This document shows positions 46,801 to 57,900 of a stretch of 64,000 nt of DNA, piece by piece. A program made the translations under genes and the position numbers. The notes under the pieces are model-generated. The model did no database searches, was not told the DNA's origin, and was given only the letters and a program-made list of their open reading frames with translations. Numbering within the stretch: the first letter of the stretch is position 1; each line of letters begins with the position of its first letter. Source of the stretch: Penium margaritaceum (taxonomy: Eukaryota > Streptophyta > Zygnematophyceae > Desmidiales > Peniaceae); assembly GCA_023375785.1 (NCBI GenBank), contig SZWC01000099.1, forward strand, positions 24,514-88,513, in the 5' to 3' direction.

Positions 46801-48025
46801 CAAGCCAACTTTGTCAAGGCACTGCGCACAATAGCCGTGCCAAGACACCGGTTTTTTATCCTGTTTACACCTACAAGGTCATGTGTATTAGATGTGCGCT
46901 GTGATTGGGTACTCTGACCGTGGCTGACTCGTGTTAGAATTCATAGAAGTTAAAGTCACTTGGTATACTTTGTGCTCATGGTCAGTGGCACATGCCAACT
47001 TTGTCAAGGCATTGCGCACAATAGCCACACCGAGCCACCAGTATTTTACCTTGTTTGCACCTGCAAGATAATGCCTAGTTCATGTGCACTATGATTGGAC
47101 ACTCTGACCGTGGCTGACTCGTGTTATGATCAATAGAAGAAAAAGTCACTTTGATACATTTGTGGTCATCGTCAGTGGCACATGCCAACTTAATCAAGGC
47201 ATTGCACACAATAGCCACACAGAGCCACCAGTATTCTACCTTGTTTAAACCTGCAAGATCATGCCTAGTACATCTGCCTTGTGATTGACCACTCTGACCG
47301 TGGCTGACTCGTGTTCTGATCAATACAAGTAAACGTCACTTGGATACATTCGTGGTCATGGTCAGTGGCACATGCGAATTTTGTCAAGGCAGTGTGCGTA
47401 ATAGCCACACCGAGCCACCGATATTCTACCTTGTTTATACCTGTAAGGTCGTGCCTAGCAAATCTGCACTGTGATTGGACACTCTGACCGTGGCTGACTC
47501 GCGTTATGATTCATAGCCGTTTAAGGTACTTGGTAAACTTTGTGGTCATGGTCATTGGCACATGCCAACTTTGTCAAGGCATTGCGCACATGAGCCGTGC
47601 CAAGCCACCGGCTTTTTTACCTTGTTTACACCTGCAAGGTCATGCATATTAGATGTGCATTGTGATTGGGCACTCTGACCGTGGCTGACTCGTGTTACGA
47701 TTCGTATAAGTTAAAGTCACTTGGTAGACTTTGTGGTCATGGTCAGTGGCACATGCCAACTTTGTCAAGGCATTACGCACAATAGCCACACCGAGCCACC
47801 AGTATTCTACCTAGTTTATACCTGTAAGTGTTGGCCTGAGGGTGAGTGTGCACCCTGGAGGGTCCCTAGCAGTAGCTGGTTCACACCACCAACTGTTTTT
47901 GGAGAGACAGAAACTATGGAGGCAACTGGTTCCAAGGATGGCAAAATCTGGTCAGAGAGTGAGGCAATAGTTTTGTCCTCAATTGGATGGGAACTAACAC
48001 TTGATCAATGCTGAAAAGAAGTGGA

Positions 48026-48033
48026 TTTTTATA
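48026..48033 (-). promoter_or_regulatory. TATA box, 3' LTR of the copia element
   Basis: TATAAAAA on the minus strand, conserved as TATAAAA in the other LTR (52334-52340). It lies downstream of the motif cluster, as expected for the LTR promoter. Confidence 0.7.
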
Positions 48034-48049
48034 GCCACTGATCTAAGCT

Positions 48050-48317
48050 TTCCAGAACACCAAAGCATGCCAGATTTGGAGCTTCCTAGCATATTCTATG
48101 GCTTCTAGAGTGTTCCTTGGTAGGCTGTCCTTTTCCCACCTAGGAAGGCATTCCTTCCATCCTCTAGAAGTTTCTGCCCCTTCCTAGATTCATCAGCTTG
48201 CTTCTAGTAGGAGGGAAGGTGTCCAGAAGACCAAGACACCTCTAGATGCCTTGTAGGAAAAGTCACCCCTTCTAGAAGGTGTGCCACCTTCCTGGACCCT
48301 TACCTGGCCTTCTAGAA
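48050..48317 (-). promoter_or_regulatory. Cluster of heat-shock-element-like motifs
   Basis: Five motifs built from inverted nGAAn units lie upstream of the TATA box: TTCCAGAA (48050-48057), TTCTAGAGTGTTC (48103-48115, three units with one mismatch), GAAGTTTC (48167-48174), TTCTAGAA (48270-48277) and TTCTAGAA (48310-48317). All five are kept in the other LTR. Heat-shock factors bind such arrays, and the Arabidopsis copia family ONSEN is a known heat-activated precedent. Activity here is inferred. Confidence 0.55.
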
Positions 48318-48403
48318 ACTTAAAGAGGAACTATAGAGGTTGAGCTAGCTTCCTGGCATCTATTTTCCACCTCCCTTGAGGCAGGGAAGAATTTCATCTT
48401 GTG

Positions 48404-48458
48404 GGACTTGAACCCGGGCCCCTGCCTCTAGAGGTGGACACCATTAACCATTAAGCCA
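48404..48458 (-). promoter_or_regulatory. tRNA-like A box and B box inside the LTR
   Basis: On the minus strand TGGCTTAATGG (48458-48448) resembles a Pol III A box and GGTTCAAGTCC (48414-48404) is a perfect B box. The spacing is that of a tRNA gene. In the other LTR the A box is the canonical TGGCTTAGTGG (52765-52755), with the B box at 52721-52711. Confidence 0.65.
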
Positions 48459-48527
48459 CTAAGGCTTGTCTTTTTGGTGTTCCTTTTTGGAGTCACCCCT
48501 ACCATGGTGAGGAGCATCATTCCAACA

Positions 48528-48538
48528 ATCTCCCCCTT
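48528..48538 (-). other. Polypurine tract of the copia element
   Basis: ATCTCCCCCTT on the plus strand, i.e. AAGGGGGAGAT on the minus strand, directly abuts the 3' LTR, the classic position for plus-strand priming. Confidence 0.92.
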
Positions 48539-48578
48539 GCGCGTCACCCATGGCAGTTGTCCATGCTCAGCGTGCAAC

Positions 48579-51024
48579 TCAAGATGCTCGGGAAAGCCCA
48601 AGCTCCATACAAGTAGCATGATGCCAGTCCTTGGGTTGCGCCTTTGTCATGGCATCAGCAAGCATGTGCTTTGTGCCGCAATGCACAAGCACCACATCAC
48701 CCTTTGCAACAAGGTCTCGTGCAAAGTGATGCCAGATCTCTATGAGCTTGGTCCTCCGGTGTAGCACAGGGTTCTTGGTCAGGCTGATGGCACTCATGTT
48801 GTCAACATTGAGTGCCGTTGGCTTCTTTTGCGGCACCCCAATCTCCTTGAGCAATCGCCGCAGCCATAGTGCCTCCTTTGCGGCTTCCGCGAGCGCAATA
48901 TACTCTGCCTCAGTGCTGGATAGAGCCACACTGTCCTGCTTCCGGCTTGCCCAAGACACCGCTGCACCACCAAGCACAAAAACATAGCCTGATGTTGACT
49001 TGCGGTCATCAACGTCACTTGCCCAGTCAGCATCAGAGTAGCCAACCAACTCGAGGGAGTCAGTCCACGCTCCCCCTCCAAACACAAGTCGTGAATGTGT
49101 CGTTGCCTTCAAGTAGCGGAGGATTCTCTTCACCGCTTGCCAATGTAGCGGCCCCGGATCAGCAACATNCTTCAGCAAAGGCAAGGTCAGGCCGCGTCGC
49201 CACCATGGCATACATTATGCTGCCAACTGCGGACTGGTACGGTACTCCAGCCATCTCCGCCTTCTCGTCCTCCGTGCTCGGGCCCATGCTCAAGCTCAGC
49301 TCACATGTCGTTGTCATAGGTGTGCCGATGGGGTTGCACTCCTCCATGTTGTAGCGGCAGAGCACCTCATGCACATATTCTTCTTGACCCATCTCCAGCG
49401 TGCGTGCTTTGCGGTCCCTCTTGATGGCGATGCCAAGGTAGTACTCAAGCTCGCCCATGTCTGTCATCTTGAACCGTCCGCCAAGCTGTTGCTTCAGGCT
49501 CTTGAGCTCCCCCTCATCCGAAGACACAAGGATGAGGTCATCCACGTAGAGTACGACAATTTGGTGGAGTCCTGGCTGATTACGCACGTACACGCTGTGA
49601 TCAGCCTCGCTGCGCTTGAAGCCAAGCTCACCCATGAAACTATCCATCTTGAGGTACCACATGAGCGGAGCTTGCTTTAGTCCATAGAGCGCCTTGCGAA
49701 GCCGGCACACCTTCCCTTGCGGCGCATCCACCCCCTCTGGCACCTCCATGTAGACTTCTTTGTCCAGGTCGCCATTGAGAAACACGGTTTTCACGTCCAT
49801 TTGGTGGATTTCGTAGTCGCGTGCCGCTGCCACCGAGAGGATAGTACGGATGGAGGCAAACTTGGCAACTGGTGCAAAGGTCTCGTCGTAGTGCTCCCCT
49901 TTTCTCTGGGCATATCCTTTCGCCACCAGCTGCGCCTTGTACCGCTCCACCTTCCCCTCCTTCGTGAGCTTCTTCCGGAAGATCCACTTGGAGCCGATGA
50001 TTTTCTCGCCCTCCAGCCGGTCAACCAGCTCCCAAGTGCCGTTCTCCTCGTGAGAGGCAAGCTCAGATTTTATTGCTCCCTCCCACTCAGCCCCATCCTT
50101 CCGCTGTAGTGCCTCCTTTACAGATTGAGGCTCCTTTTGCGTGAAGAAGGCTTGTGCAAACCCAGTCCAAATGCCTTTGTCGGCATCATATCTTTTTTTC
50201 CTTCTTCACACACGGTTACTCGTGCGGGGCTCTTGAGGAGGTTGTTGTTGTTGCTGTCCCCTTTTGGCGCCATCCTCTCCAAGCGCCTGCTCCCCCTCTC
50301 TTGGAGACCTTGGAAACATCTGTCGACTCCCCACCTCCACGTCCATCTCCGGTGCTTCGGATTCCTCATCCGAACTGGCCGCAATAAAGTGTGCCGCTCG
50401 CCCATCCCTCAGGCGATGCTCTGCGGTTGGTGGTGATGCGAGGATGTCACCCTCATTCACGTCCTCCGGCGTCTCCCCCTCAAGGAGTGGCATCCACTCC
50501 CCCCTCTTGGAGAGACCTGCCTCCTTGTCTGTCCAACGGCTTTTCTCGTCGAACGTGACGTCGCGACTCCGCACAATCTGCTGCCTCCTTGGGTCAAAGA
50601 GCCGGTACGCCTTGCTTCCGCTCTCATATCCAAGGAAAATACACCGGCGGGTACGCGGGTCCAGCTTGCTCCGTCCCTCACGTGCCTGCACCATTGCATG
50701 TGCAACACAACCAAACGTGCGGAGGTGACCCACCGCCGGCTTCCTCCCGCTCCACACCTCTTGTGGCGTCTTCCACGCCTTGCTCTCCTTGTCCTTCAGC
50801 GGCTTGGTCGGCATGAGATTCATGATGTACGCTGCTGTCCTTGCCGCCTCCGCCCAATACCGTTGTGTAAGGCCGGCGTCGCTCAACATGGATCGCACCA
50901 TGTTAAGGATTGTGCGATTCGCTCTCTCTGCGACGCCATTCTGTTGTGGGGAGTGTGGAGTTGTTTTCTGCCACTCAATCCCCTTGCTCTTCATCCACCC
51001 AAGGCACCCCGCATATTCACCGCC
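48579..51024 (-). pseudogene. pol: copia pol: integrase C-half, reverse transcriptase, RNase H
   Basis: Minus-strand frame starting inside the gap at 51024. It begins GGEYAGCLGW and contains the integrase motif HSPQQNGVAERANRTILN and the copia-type LRTFGCVAHAMV and RCIFLGYESGSKAYRLFDP. A TGA at 50208-50206 follows SNRV; the same frame then continues RRKKRYDADKGIW, so the stop looks like a mutated CGA Arg codon. The reverse transcriptase follows with QMDVKTVFLNGDL, ALYGLKQAP and the catalytic YVDD. At the N at 49169 the frame shifts by one base and about seven expected codons after PDLAFA are missing. RNase H resumes as HWQAVKRILRYLK, with GYSDADWASD and SSTEAEYIAL carrying acidic catalytic residues. 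The frame ends at 48579, 40 bp before the polypurine tract. The polymerase copies element RNA into DNA and integrase inserts it. Confidence 0.95.
49169..49169. other. Single N with frame break between RT and RNase H
   Basis: The reading frame changes exactly at this N, and several residues normally present between LAFA and the DPGPLHW stretch are absent. An unresolved mini-gap in assembly is more likely than a biological frameshift. Confidence 0.75.
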
Positions 51025-51393
51025 NNNNNNNNNNNNNNNNNNNNNNNNNNNNNNNNNNNNNNNNNNNNNNNNNNNNNNNNNNNNNNNNNNNNNNNNNNNN
51101 NNNNNNNNNNNNNNNNNNNNNNNNNNNNNNNNNNNNNNNNNNNNNNNNNNNNNNNNNNNNNNNNNNNNNNNNNNNNNNNNNNNNNNNNNNNNNNNNNNNN
51201 NNNNNNNNNNNNNNNNNNNNNNNNNNNNNNNNNNNNNNNNNNNNNNNNNNNNNNNNNNNNNNNNNNNNNNNNNNNNNNNNNNNNNNNNNNNNNNNNNNNN
51301 NNNNNNNNNNNNNNNNNNNNNNNNNNNNNNNNNNNNNNNNNNNNNNNNNNNNNNNNNNNNNNNNNNNNNNNNNNNNNNNNNNNNNNNNNNNNN
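51025..51393. other. Assembly gap, 369 N, inside the copia interior
   Basis: Separates gag (ending GDKWKGAKQ) from the C-terminal half of integrase. At most 123 codons fit, too few for the zinc knuckle, protease, pre-integrase domain and first half of integrase. The gap is probably under-sized or the element is internally deleted. Confidence 0.95.
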
Positions 51394-52067
51394 CCCTGTT
51401 TGGCACCCTTCCACTTGTCGCCTCGGCCTCCACTTTGAGGATGAACCGTGTAAGCTGAACTTGATGCCGCTGCACTCTCTTGACCGCCACGTCGCATCCA
51501 CTCATTGCCCACGTAATCAGCAACCTTCGGGTACTTCAGCTCGTCGGAAGGCCAGCCACCAAGGACTGTGATCATGGGACTCCAACTGTCCAGCAAGGCC
51601 AGAAGGAGGATCATAGCTTGCAACTGAGAGTCGACCTCCCAACCAGTGGCCACACACTCCGCTGCGAGCGACTCAATCTGCTGCATGATCTTCATGATGT
51701 TGTCGCCTTCGTTGGCTCGGAGGGTGACGAGCCGTTTGAAGATGAAGAGCTGATTGGCAAGGTTGCTTGACTAGTAGATGGAGAAAAGTTTTGACCATGC
51801 GTCTGCGGCCAGGGTGCATCCTTGGATGTGCCCAAGTTGTAGTGGGCATAACACGGACACAAGGAGCGTAAATGCCTTTTTGTTGCGCTTATTGTATGCC
51901 TCCTTCAATTCCGATGCAATCTCCGGCGGAGCAGTCTCATCACCTTTTACGACCTCAAGCAGTCCCTTGTCGTCGAGGAAGACCTCAAACTACCACCTCC
52001 ACAAGGCGAAGCCTGTCCCATCAAACTTTAGGACAGCGCGGCTGCTCTCTTGCTCGCTGGTTGCCAT
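51394..52067 (-). pseudogene. gag: copia gag, two amber stops
   Basis: The ATG at 52067 opens a frame beginning MATSEQESSRAVLKFDGTGF, with the N-terminal FDGTGFALWRW pattern of copia gag proteins. It runs through a Retrotran_gag-like region (IFKRLVTLRANEGDNI, LLALLDSWSPMITVLGG) to the gap at 51393. TAG codons occur at 51992-51990 (codon 26) and 51773-51771 (codon 99). Both sit where Gln would fit, so C-to-T changes of CAG are likely. Gag forms the particle that packages element RNA. The start is chosen as the first ATG after the primer site and gives the family's usual N terminus. The zinc knuckle is lost in the gap. Confidence 0.85.
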
Positions 52068-52117
52068 GTCTTGCTGTTGGAAGCGTGAAATAAAGCTGGC
52101 TTTGAACCCCTTAGAGG

Positions 52118-52135
52118 CGTGGGCCCATAACCCTT
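52118..52135 (-). other. Half-tRNA primer-binding site, tRNA-iMet anticodon region
   Basis: Directly after the 5' LTR the minus strand reads AAGGGTTATGGGCCCACG. GGGTTATGGGCCCA is the complement of the anticodon stem-loop of initiator tRNA-Met (TGGGCCCATAACCC), not of its 3' end. Drosophila copia uses the same region via a cleaved tRNA. The other families in this window use the 3'-end site. Confidence 0.88.
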
Positions 52136-52834
52136 TGTTGGCCTGAGGGTGAGTGTGCATCCCGGAGGGTCCCTAGCAGTGGCTGGTTCACACCACCAAA
52201 TGTTTTTGGAGAGACTCAAAATGTGGAGGCAACTCGTTCCAAGGATGGCAAAATCTGGTCAGAGAGTGAGGCAATAGTTTTGTCCTCAATTGGATGGGAA
52301 TTAACACTTGATCAAGGCTGACAAGCAGTGGAATTTTATAGCCACTGATCTAAGCTTTCCAGAACACCAAAGCATGCCAGGTTTGGAGCTTCCTAGCATA
52401 TTCTATGGCTTCTAGAGTGTTCCTGGGTAGGCTGTCCTTTTCCCACCTAGGAAGGCATCCCTTCCCTCCTCTAGAAGCTTCTGCCCCTTCCTAGATTCCT
52501 CAGCTTGCTTCTAGTAGGAGGGAAGGTGTCCAGAAGACCAAGACACCTCTAGATGCCTTGTAGGACAAGTCACCCCTTCTAGAAGGTGTGCCACCTGCCT
52601 GGAACCTCACCTGGCCTTCTAGAAACTTAAAGAGGAACTCTAGAGGTTGAGCTAGCTTCCTGGCATCTATTTTCCACCTCCCTTGAGGCAGGGCAGAATT
52701 TCATCTTGTGGGACTTGAACCCTAGCCCCTCCCTCTAGAGGTGAACACCATTAACCACTAAGCCACTAAGGCTTGTATTTTTGGTGTTCCTTTTTGGAGT
52801 CACTCCTGCCATGGTGAGGAGCATCATTCCAACA
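52136..52834 (-). repeat. 5' LTR of the copia element
   Basis: 699 bp, TGTTGG/CCAACA ends, TATA box TATAAAA at 52334-52340. It keeps all five heat-shock-like motifs and a canonical A box (52755-52765) and B box (52711-52721). Confidence 0.95.
52334..52340 (-). promoter_or_regulatory. TATA box, 5' LTR of the copia element
   Basis: TATAAAA on the minus strand, followed by the short R-U5 region and then the primer site. This would be the promoter driving the element's genomic RNA. Confidence 0.7.
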
Positions 52835-53159
52835 GTAAGGTCATGCCCATTATATCTTCACTGCGATTGGACACCCTGACCGTGGCTGACTTTTCTTATG
52901 ATTCATAGCCGTTTAAGGTACTTGGTAAGCTTAGTGGTCATGGTCAGTGGCACATGCCAACTTTGTCAAGGCATTACGCACATGAGCCGTGCCAAGCCAC
53001 CAGTTTTTTACCCTTTTTATACCTGCAAGGTCATACATATTAGATGTGCACTATGATATGGCACCCTGACCGTGGCTGACTCGTGTTACAATTCGTAGAA
53101 GTTAAAGTCACTTTATAAACTTTGTGGTCATGGTCAGTGGCACATGCCAACTTTGTCAA

Positions 53160-54960
53160 GGCATTGCGCACAATAGCCACACCGAGCCACTAGTATTCAA
53201 CCTTGTTTGCACCTGTAAGATCATGTCTAGTACATGTGCACTGTGATTGGACACTCTGACCATGGCTGACTCGTGTTATGATCAATGGAGGTAAAAGTCA
53301 CTTGGATACATTTGTAGTCATGGTCAGTGGCACATGCAAACTTTGTCAAGGCATTGCGCACAATAGCCACACCGAAGAACTAGTGTTCTACCTTGTTTCT
53401 ACCTGTAAGGTCATTCCCAGTATATCTGCACTGTGATTGGACACTCCGAACGTGGCTGACTCGTGTTATGATTCATAGCCATTTAAGGTACTTGGTAAAC
53501 GTTGTGGTCATGGTCAGTGGCACATGCCAACTTTGCCAAGGCATTGCGCACATTAGCCGTGGCAAGCCACCGGTTTTTACCTTGTTCATACATGCAAAGT
53601 CAAGAATATTATATGTGCACTGTGATTGTGCACTCTGACCGTGGTTGACTCGTGTTACGATTCGTAGAAGCTAAAGTCATTTGATAAACTTTGTGGTCAT
53701 GGTCAGTGGCACATGCCAACTTTGTCAAGGCATTGCGCACAATAGCCACACCAGGCCACTAGTATTCTATCTAATTTGCACCTGTAAGATCATGCCTAGT
53801 ACATTTGCACTGTGATTGGACACTCTGACTGTGGCTGAGTCGTGTTATGATAAATAGAAGTAAAAGTCACTTGGATACATTTATGGTCATGGTCATTGGC
53901 ACCTGCCAACTTTGTCAAGACATTACACACAATAGCCACACCAAGCCACCTGTATTCTACCTTGTTTATACCTGCAAGGTCATGCCCAGTATATTTGCAC
54001 TGTGATTGGACACTCTGACCGTGGCTGACTCGTGTTATGATTCATAGCCATTTAATGTACTTGGTACATTTTGTGGTCATGGTCAGTGGCACATTCCAAC
54101 TTTGTCAAGGCATTGCACACAATAGCCGTGCCAAGCCACCAGTTTTTTACCTTGTTTATTCCTGCATGGTCATGCATATTAGATGTGCACTGTGATTGGG
54201 CACTCTGACTATGGCTGACGCGTGTTACGATTCTTAAAAGATAAAGTCACTTGGTAAGCTTTGTGGTCGTGGTCAGTGGCACATTCCAACTTTGTCAAGG
54301 CTTTGCGCACAATAGCCACACCAAGCCACCACTATTCTACCTTGGTTGGAAAGATCGTGCATAGTACATCTGCACTATGATTGGGCACTCTGACTGATGC
54401 TGACTCGTGTTACGATTCGTAGAAGTTAACGTAACTTGGTAAACTTTGTGGTCATGGTCAGTGGCACATGTCAAGGCATTGCGCACAATAGCCTTGCCAA
54501 GCCACCGGTTTTTTTCCTTGTTTATATCTGCAAGGTCATGCATATAAGATGTGCACTATGATTGGGCACTCTGACCGTGGCTGACTCGTGTTACGATCAA
54601 TAGACTTAAAAGTCACTTGGATACATTTGTGGTCATGGTCAGTGGCACATGCCAACTTTGATAAGGCATTGCGCAGAATAGCCATACCGAGCCACCAGTA
54701 TTCTACCTTGTTTACACCTACAAGGTCATGCCCAGTATATCTGCACTGTGATTGAACACTCTGAACGTGGCTGACTCGTGTTCTGATTCATAGCCATTTA
54801 AGGTAATTGGTAGCCGTTGTGGTCATGGTCAGTGGCACATGCCAACTTTGTCAAGGCATGGCGTACAATAGCCGTGCCAAGACTCCAGTTTTTTACATTG
54901 TTTATACGTGCAAGGTCATGCATGCTAGATGTGCACTATGATTGGGCACTCAGACCGTGG
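53160..54960 (-). repeat. Segmental copy of two separate satellite stretches
   Basis: The first part (to about 53860) follows monomer variants of 32475-33370, e.g. CACTAGTGTTCTAC and TTTCTACCTGTAAGGTC. The second part follows 37530-38970, sharing CATTGGCACCTGCC, GATTCTTAAAAG and a derived deletion giving GGCACATGTCAAGG or GGCATATGTCAAGG. The roughly 4 kb between the two sources, which contains the solo LTR, is absent. Confidence 0.8.
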
Positions 54961-57900
54961 CTGACTCGTGTTATGATCAATAGAAGTACAATTAACTTGG
55001 ATATATTTGTGGTCATAGTCAGTGGCACATGCCAGCTTTGTCAAGGCATTGCACACAATAGCCACACCGAGCCACCAGCATTATACCTTGTTTGAACCTG
55101 CAAGATCATGCCTAGTACATCTGCACTTTGATTGGACACTCTGACCGTAGCTGACTCTTGTTATGAGCAATAGAAGTAAAAGTCAGTTGGATACATTTGT
55201 GGTCATGGTCAGTGGCACATGCCAACTTGTCAAGGCATTGCGCACAATAGCCACACCGAGCCACCAGTGTTCTACCTTGTTTGTACCCGCAAGGTCATGC
55301 CCAGTATATCTGCACTGTGATTGGACACTCTAACCATGGCTGAATCATGTTATTATTCATAGCCGTTTAAGGTACTTGGTAAACTTTGTGGTCATGGTCA
55401 GTGGGACATGCCAACTTTGTCAAGGCATTGCGCACAATAGCTGTGCCAAGCCACCGGTGTTTTACCTTGTTTATACCTACAAGGTCATGCCTAGTACATC
55501 TGAACTGTGATTGGGCACTCTGACTTTAGCCGATTCGTATAAGTTAAAGTCACTTGGTAAATTTTATAGTCATGGTCAGCGGCACATGCCAGCTTTGTCA
55601 AGACATTGCGCACAATAGCCACATTGAGCCATAAGTATTATACCTTGTTTGCACCTGTAAGATCATGCCTAGTACATCTACACTGTGATTGGACACTCTG
55701 ACCGTGGCTGACTTGTGTTATGATCAATAGAAGTAAAAGTCACTTGGATACATTTGTGGTCATGGGGAGTGGCACATGCCAACTTTGTCAAGGAATTGCG
55801 CACAATAGTCACACCGAGCCACCAGTATTCTACCTTGTTTGTACCTGTAAGATTATGCCTAGTACATCTGCACTGTGATTGGGCACTCTGACCGTGTCTG
55901 ACTCGTGTTATGATCAATAGAATTAAAAGTCACTTGAATATATTTGTGGTCATGGTCAGTGGCACATGCCAACTTTGTCAAGGCATTGCACACAATAGCC
56001 ACACCGAGCCACCAGCATTCTACCTTATTTAAACCTGCAATATCATGCCCAGTACATCTGCACTGTAATTGGACACTCTGACTGTGGCTGACTCGTGCTA
56101 CGATCAATAGAAGTAAAAGTCACTTGGATACATTTGCGGTCATGGTCAGTGGCACATGCCAACTTTGTCAAGGCGTTGCGCACAAAAGCCACACCAAGCC
56201 ACAAGTATTCTACCTTGTTTATACCTGCAAGATCATGCCTACTATATCTGCACTATGATTGGACACTCTGACCGTGGCTGACTCGTGTTACGATCAATAG
56301 AAGTAAAAGTCACCTGGATACATTTGGGGGAATGGTCAGTGGCACATGCCAACTTTGCCAAGGCATTGCATGCAATAGCCACACCGAGCCACAAGTATTC
56401 TACCTTGTTTACATCTGTAAGGTCATGCCCAGTATATCTGCACTGTAATTGGACACTCTGACCATGGCTGACTCGTGTTGTGATCAATATATGTAAAAGT
56501 CACTTGGATACATTTGTGGTCATGATCAGTGGCACATGCCAACTTTGTGAAGGCATTGCGCACAGAAGCCACACCGAGCAACTAGTATTCTACCTTGATT
56601 GAACCTGCAAGATCATGCCCAGTACATCGGCACTGTGATTGGACACTCGGACTGTGGCTGACTTGTATTATGATCAATAGAAGTAAAAGTCACTTGGATA
56701 CATTTTTGGTCATGGTCAGTGGCACATGCCATCTTTGCCAAGGCATTGCGCATAACAGCCACACCGAGCCACCAGTATTATACCTTGTTTGCACCTGCAA
56801 GATCATGCCTAGTACATCTGCAATGTGATTGGTCACTCTGACCGTTACTGACTTGTGTTTTGATCAATAGAAGTAAAAGTCACTTGGATAAATGTGTGGT
56901 CATTGTCAGTGGCACATGCCAACTTTGTCAAGGCAGTGCGCACAATAGCCACACCGAGCCACGAGTATTCTACCTTTTTTATACCTGCAAGGTCATGCCC
57001 AGTATATCTGCACTGTGATTGGACACTCTGACCGTGGCTGACACGTGTTATGATTCATAGCCGTTTTAGGTACTTTGTAAACATTGTGGTCATGGTCAGT
57101 GGCACATGCCAACATTGTCGAGGCATTGCGCAAAATAGCCTTGCCAAGACACCGGTTTTTTACCCTTGTTATACCTACAAGGTCATGCCTAGTACATCTG
57201 AACTGTGACTGGGCACTCTGACCATGGCTGACTCGTGTTACGATTTGTAGAAGTTAAAGTCACCTGGTGAACTTTGTGGGAATTGTCAGTGGCACATGCC
57301 AACTTTGTCAAGGCATTACGCACAATAACCACACCGAGCCACCAGTATTATACCTTGTTTGTACCTGGAAGATCATGCCTAGTACATTTGCACTGTGATT
57401 GGACACTCTGACCGTGGCAGACTCGTGTTACGATCAATAGAAGTAAAATTCACTTGGATACATTTGTGGTCATAGTCAGTGGCACATGCCAACTTTGTCA
57501 AGGCATTGCGCACAATAGCCACACCAAGCCACCAGTATTCTACCTTGTTTATACCTGGAAGGTCATGCCCATTATATCTGTATTGTGATTGGACACTCTT
57601 ACCATGGCTGACCTGTGTTATGATTCATAAAATTAATGTACTTGGTAAGCTTTGTGGTCATGGTCAATGGCACATGCCAACTTTGTCAAGGCATTGCGCA
57701 CAATAGCCGTGCCAAGCCAACGGTTTTTTATCCTGTTTATACCTGCAATGTCATGCATATTAGATTTGCACTGTGATTGGGTACACTGACCGTGGCTGAC
57801 TCGTGTTATAATTTGTAGAAGTTAAAGTCCCTTGGTAAGCTTTGTGGTCATGGTCAGTGGCACATGCCAACTTTGTCAAGACATTGCGCACAATAGCCAC

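Larger units (their letters stand above)
37128..47828 (-). repeat. 190-bp satellite array, block 7
   Basis: About 56 monomers in inverted orientation with higher-order periodicity. TGGCCATGG markers at 39584, 41090, 42988 and 45075 are spaced 1506, 1898 and 2087 bp, i.e. 8, 10 and 11 monomers. Doubled 189-bp units are seen near 41900-42180 and 43790-44080. The block includes an N run (37668-37814) and a single N at 40807. No gene is present. Confidence 0.95.
47829..48527 (-). repeat. 3' LTR of the copia element
   Basis: 699 bp. On the minus strand the order is a tRNA-like A box and B box, several TTCnnGAA-type motifs, then a TATA box (TATAAAAA at 48026-48033). Ends are TGTTGG/CCAACA. Confidence 0.95.
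47829..52834 (-). mobile_element. Ty1/copia LTR retrotransposon, near full length
   Basis: Minus-strand element with two 699-bp LTRs (52834-52136 as 5' LTR, 48527-47829 as 3' LTR), ends TGTTGG/CCAACA and target duplication GTAAG at 47824-47828 and 52835-52839. The domain order after the gap is integrase, reverse transcriptase, RNase H, as in the copia superfamily. The primer site matches the anticodon region of initiator tRNA-Met rather than its 3' end. The LTRs differ at about 34 of 699 positions by hand count, with no length difference. Gag carries two TAG stops and pol one TGA plus a frame break at an N, so this copy is inactive as assembled. Confidence 0.96.

Noticed and set aside
48869-49354. 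Plus-strand frames across the copia pol region
   Set aside because: They are antisense shadows of the reverse transcriptase and RNase H frames, which carry clear catalytic motifs on the minus strand.
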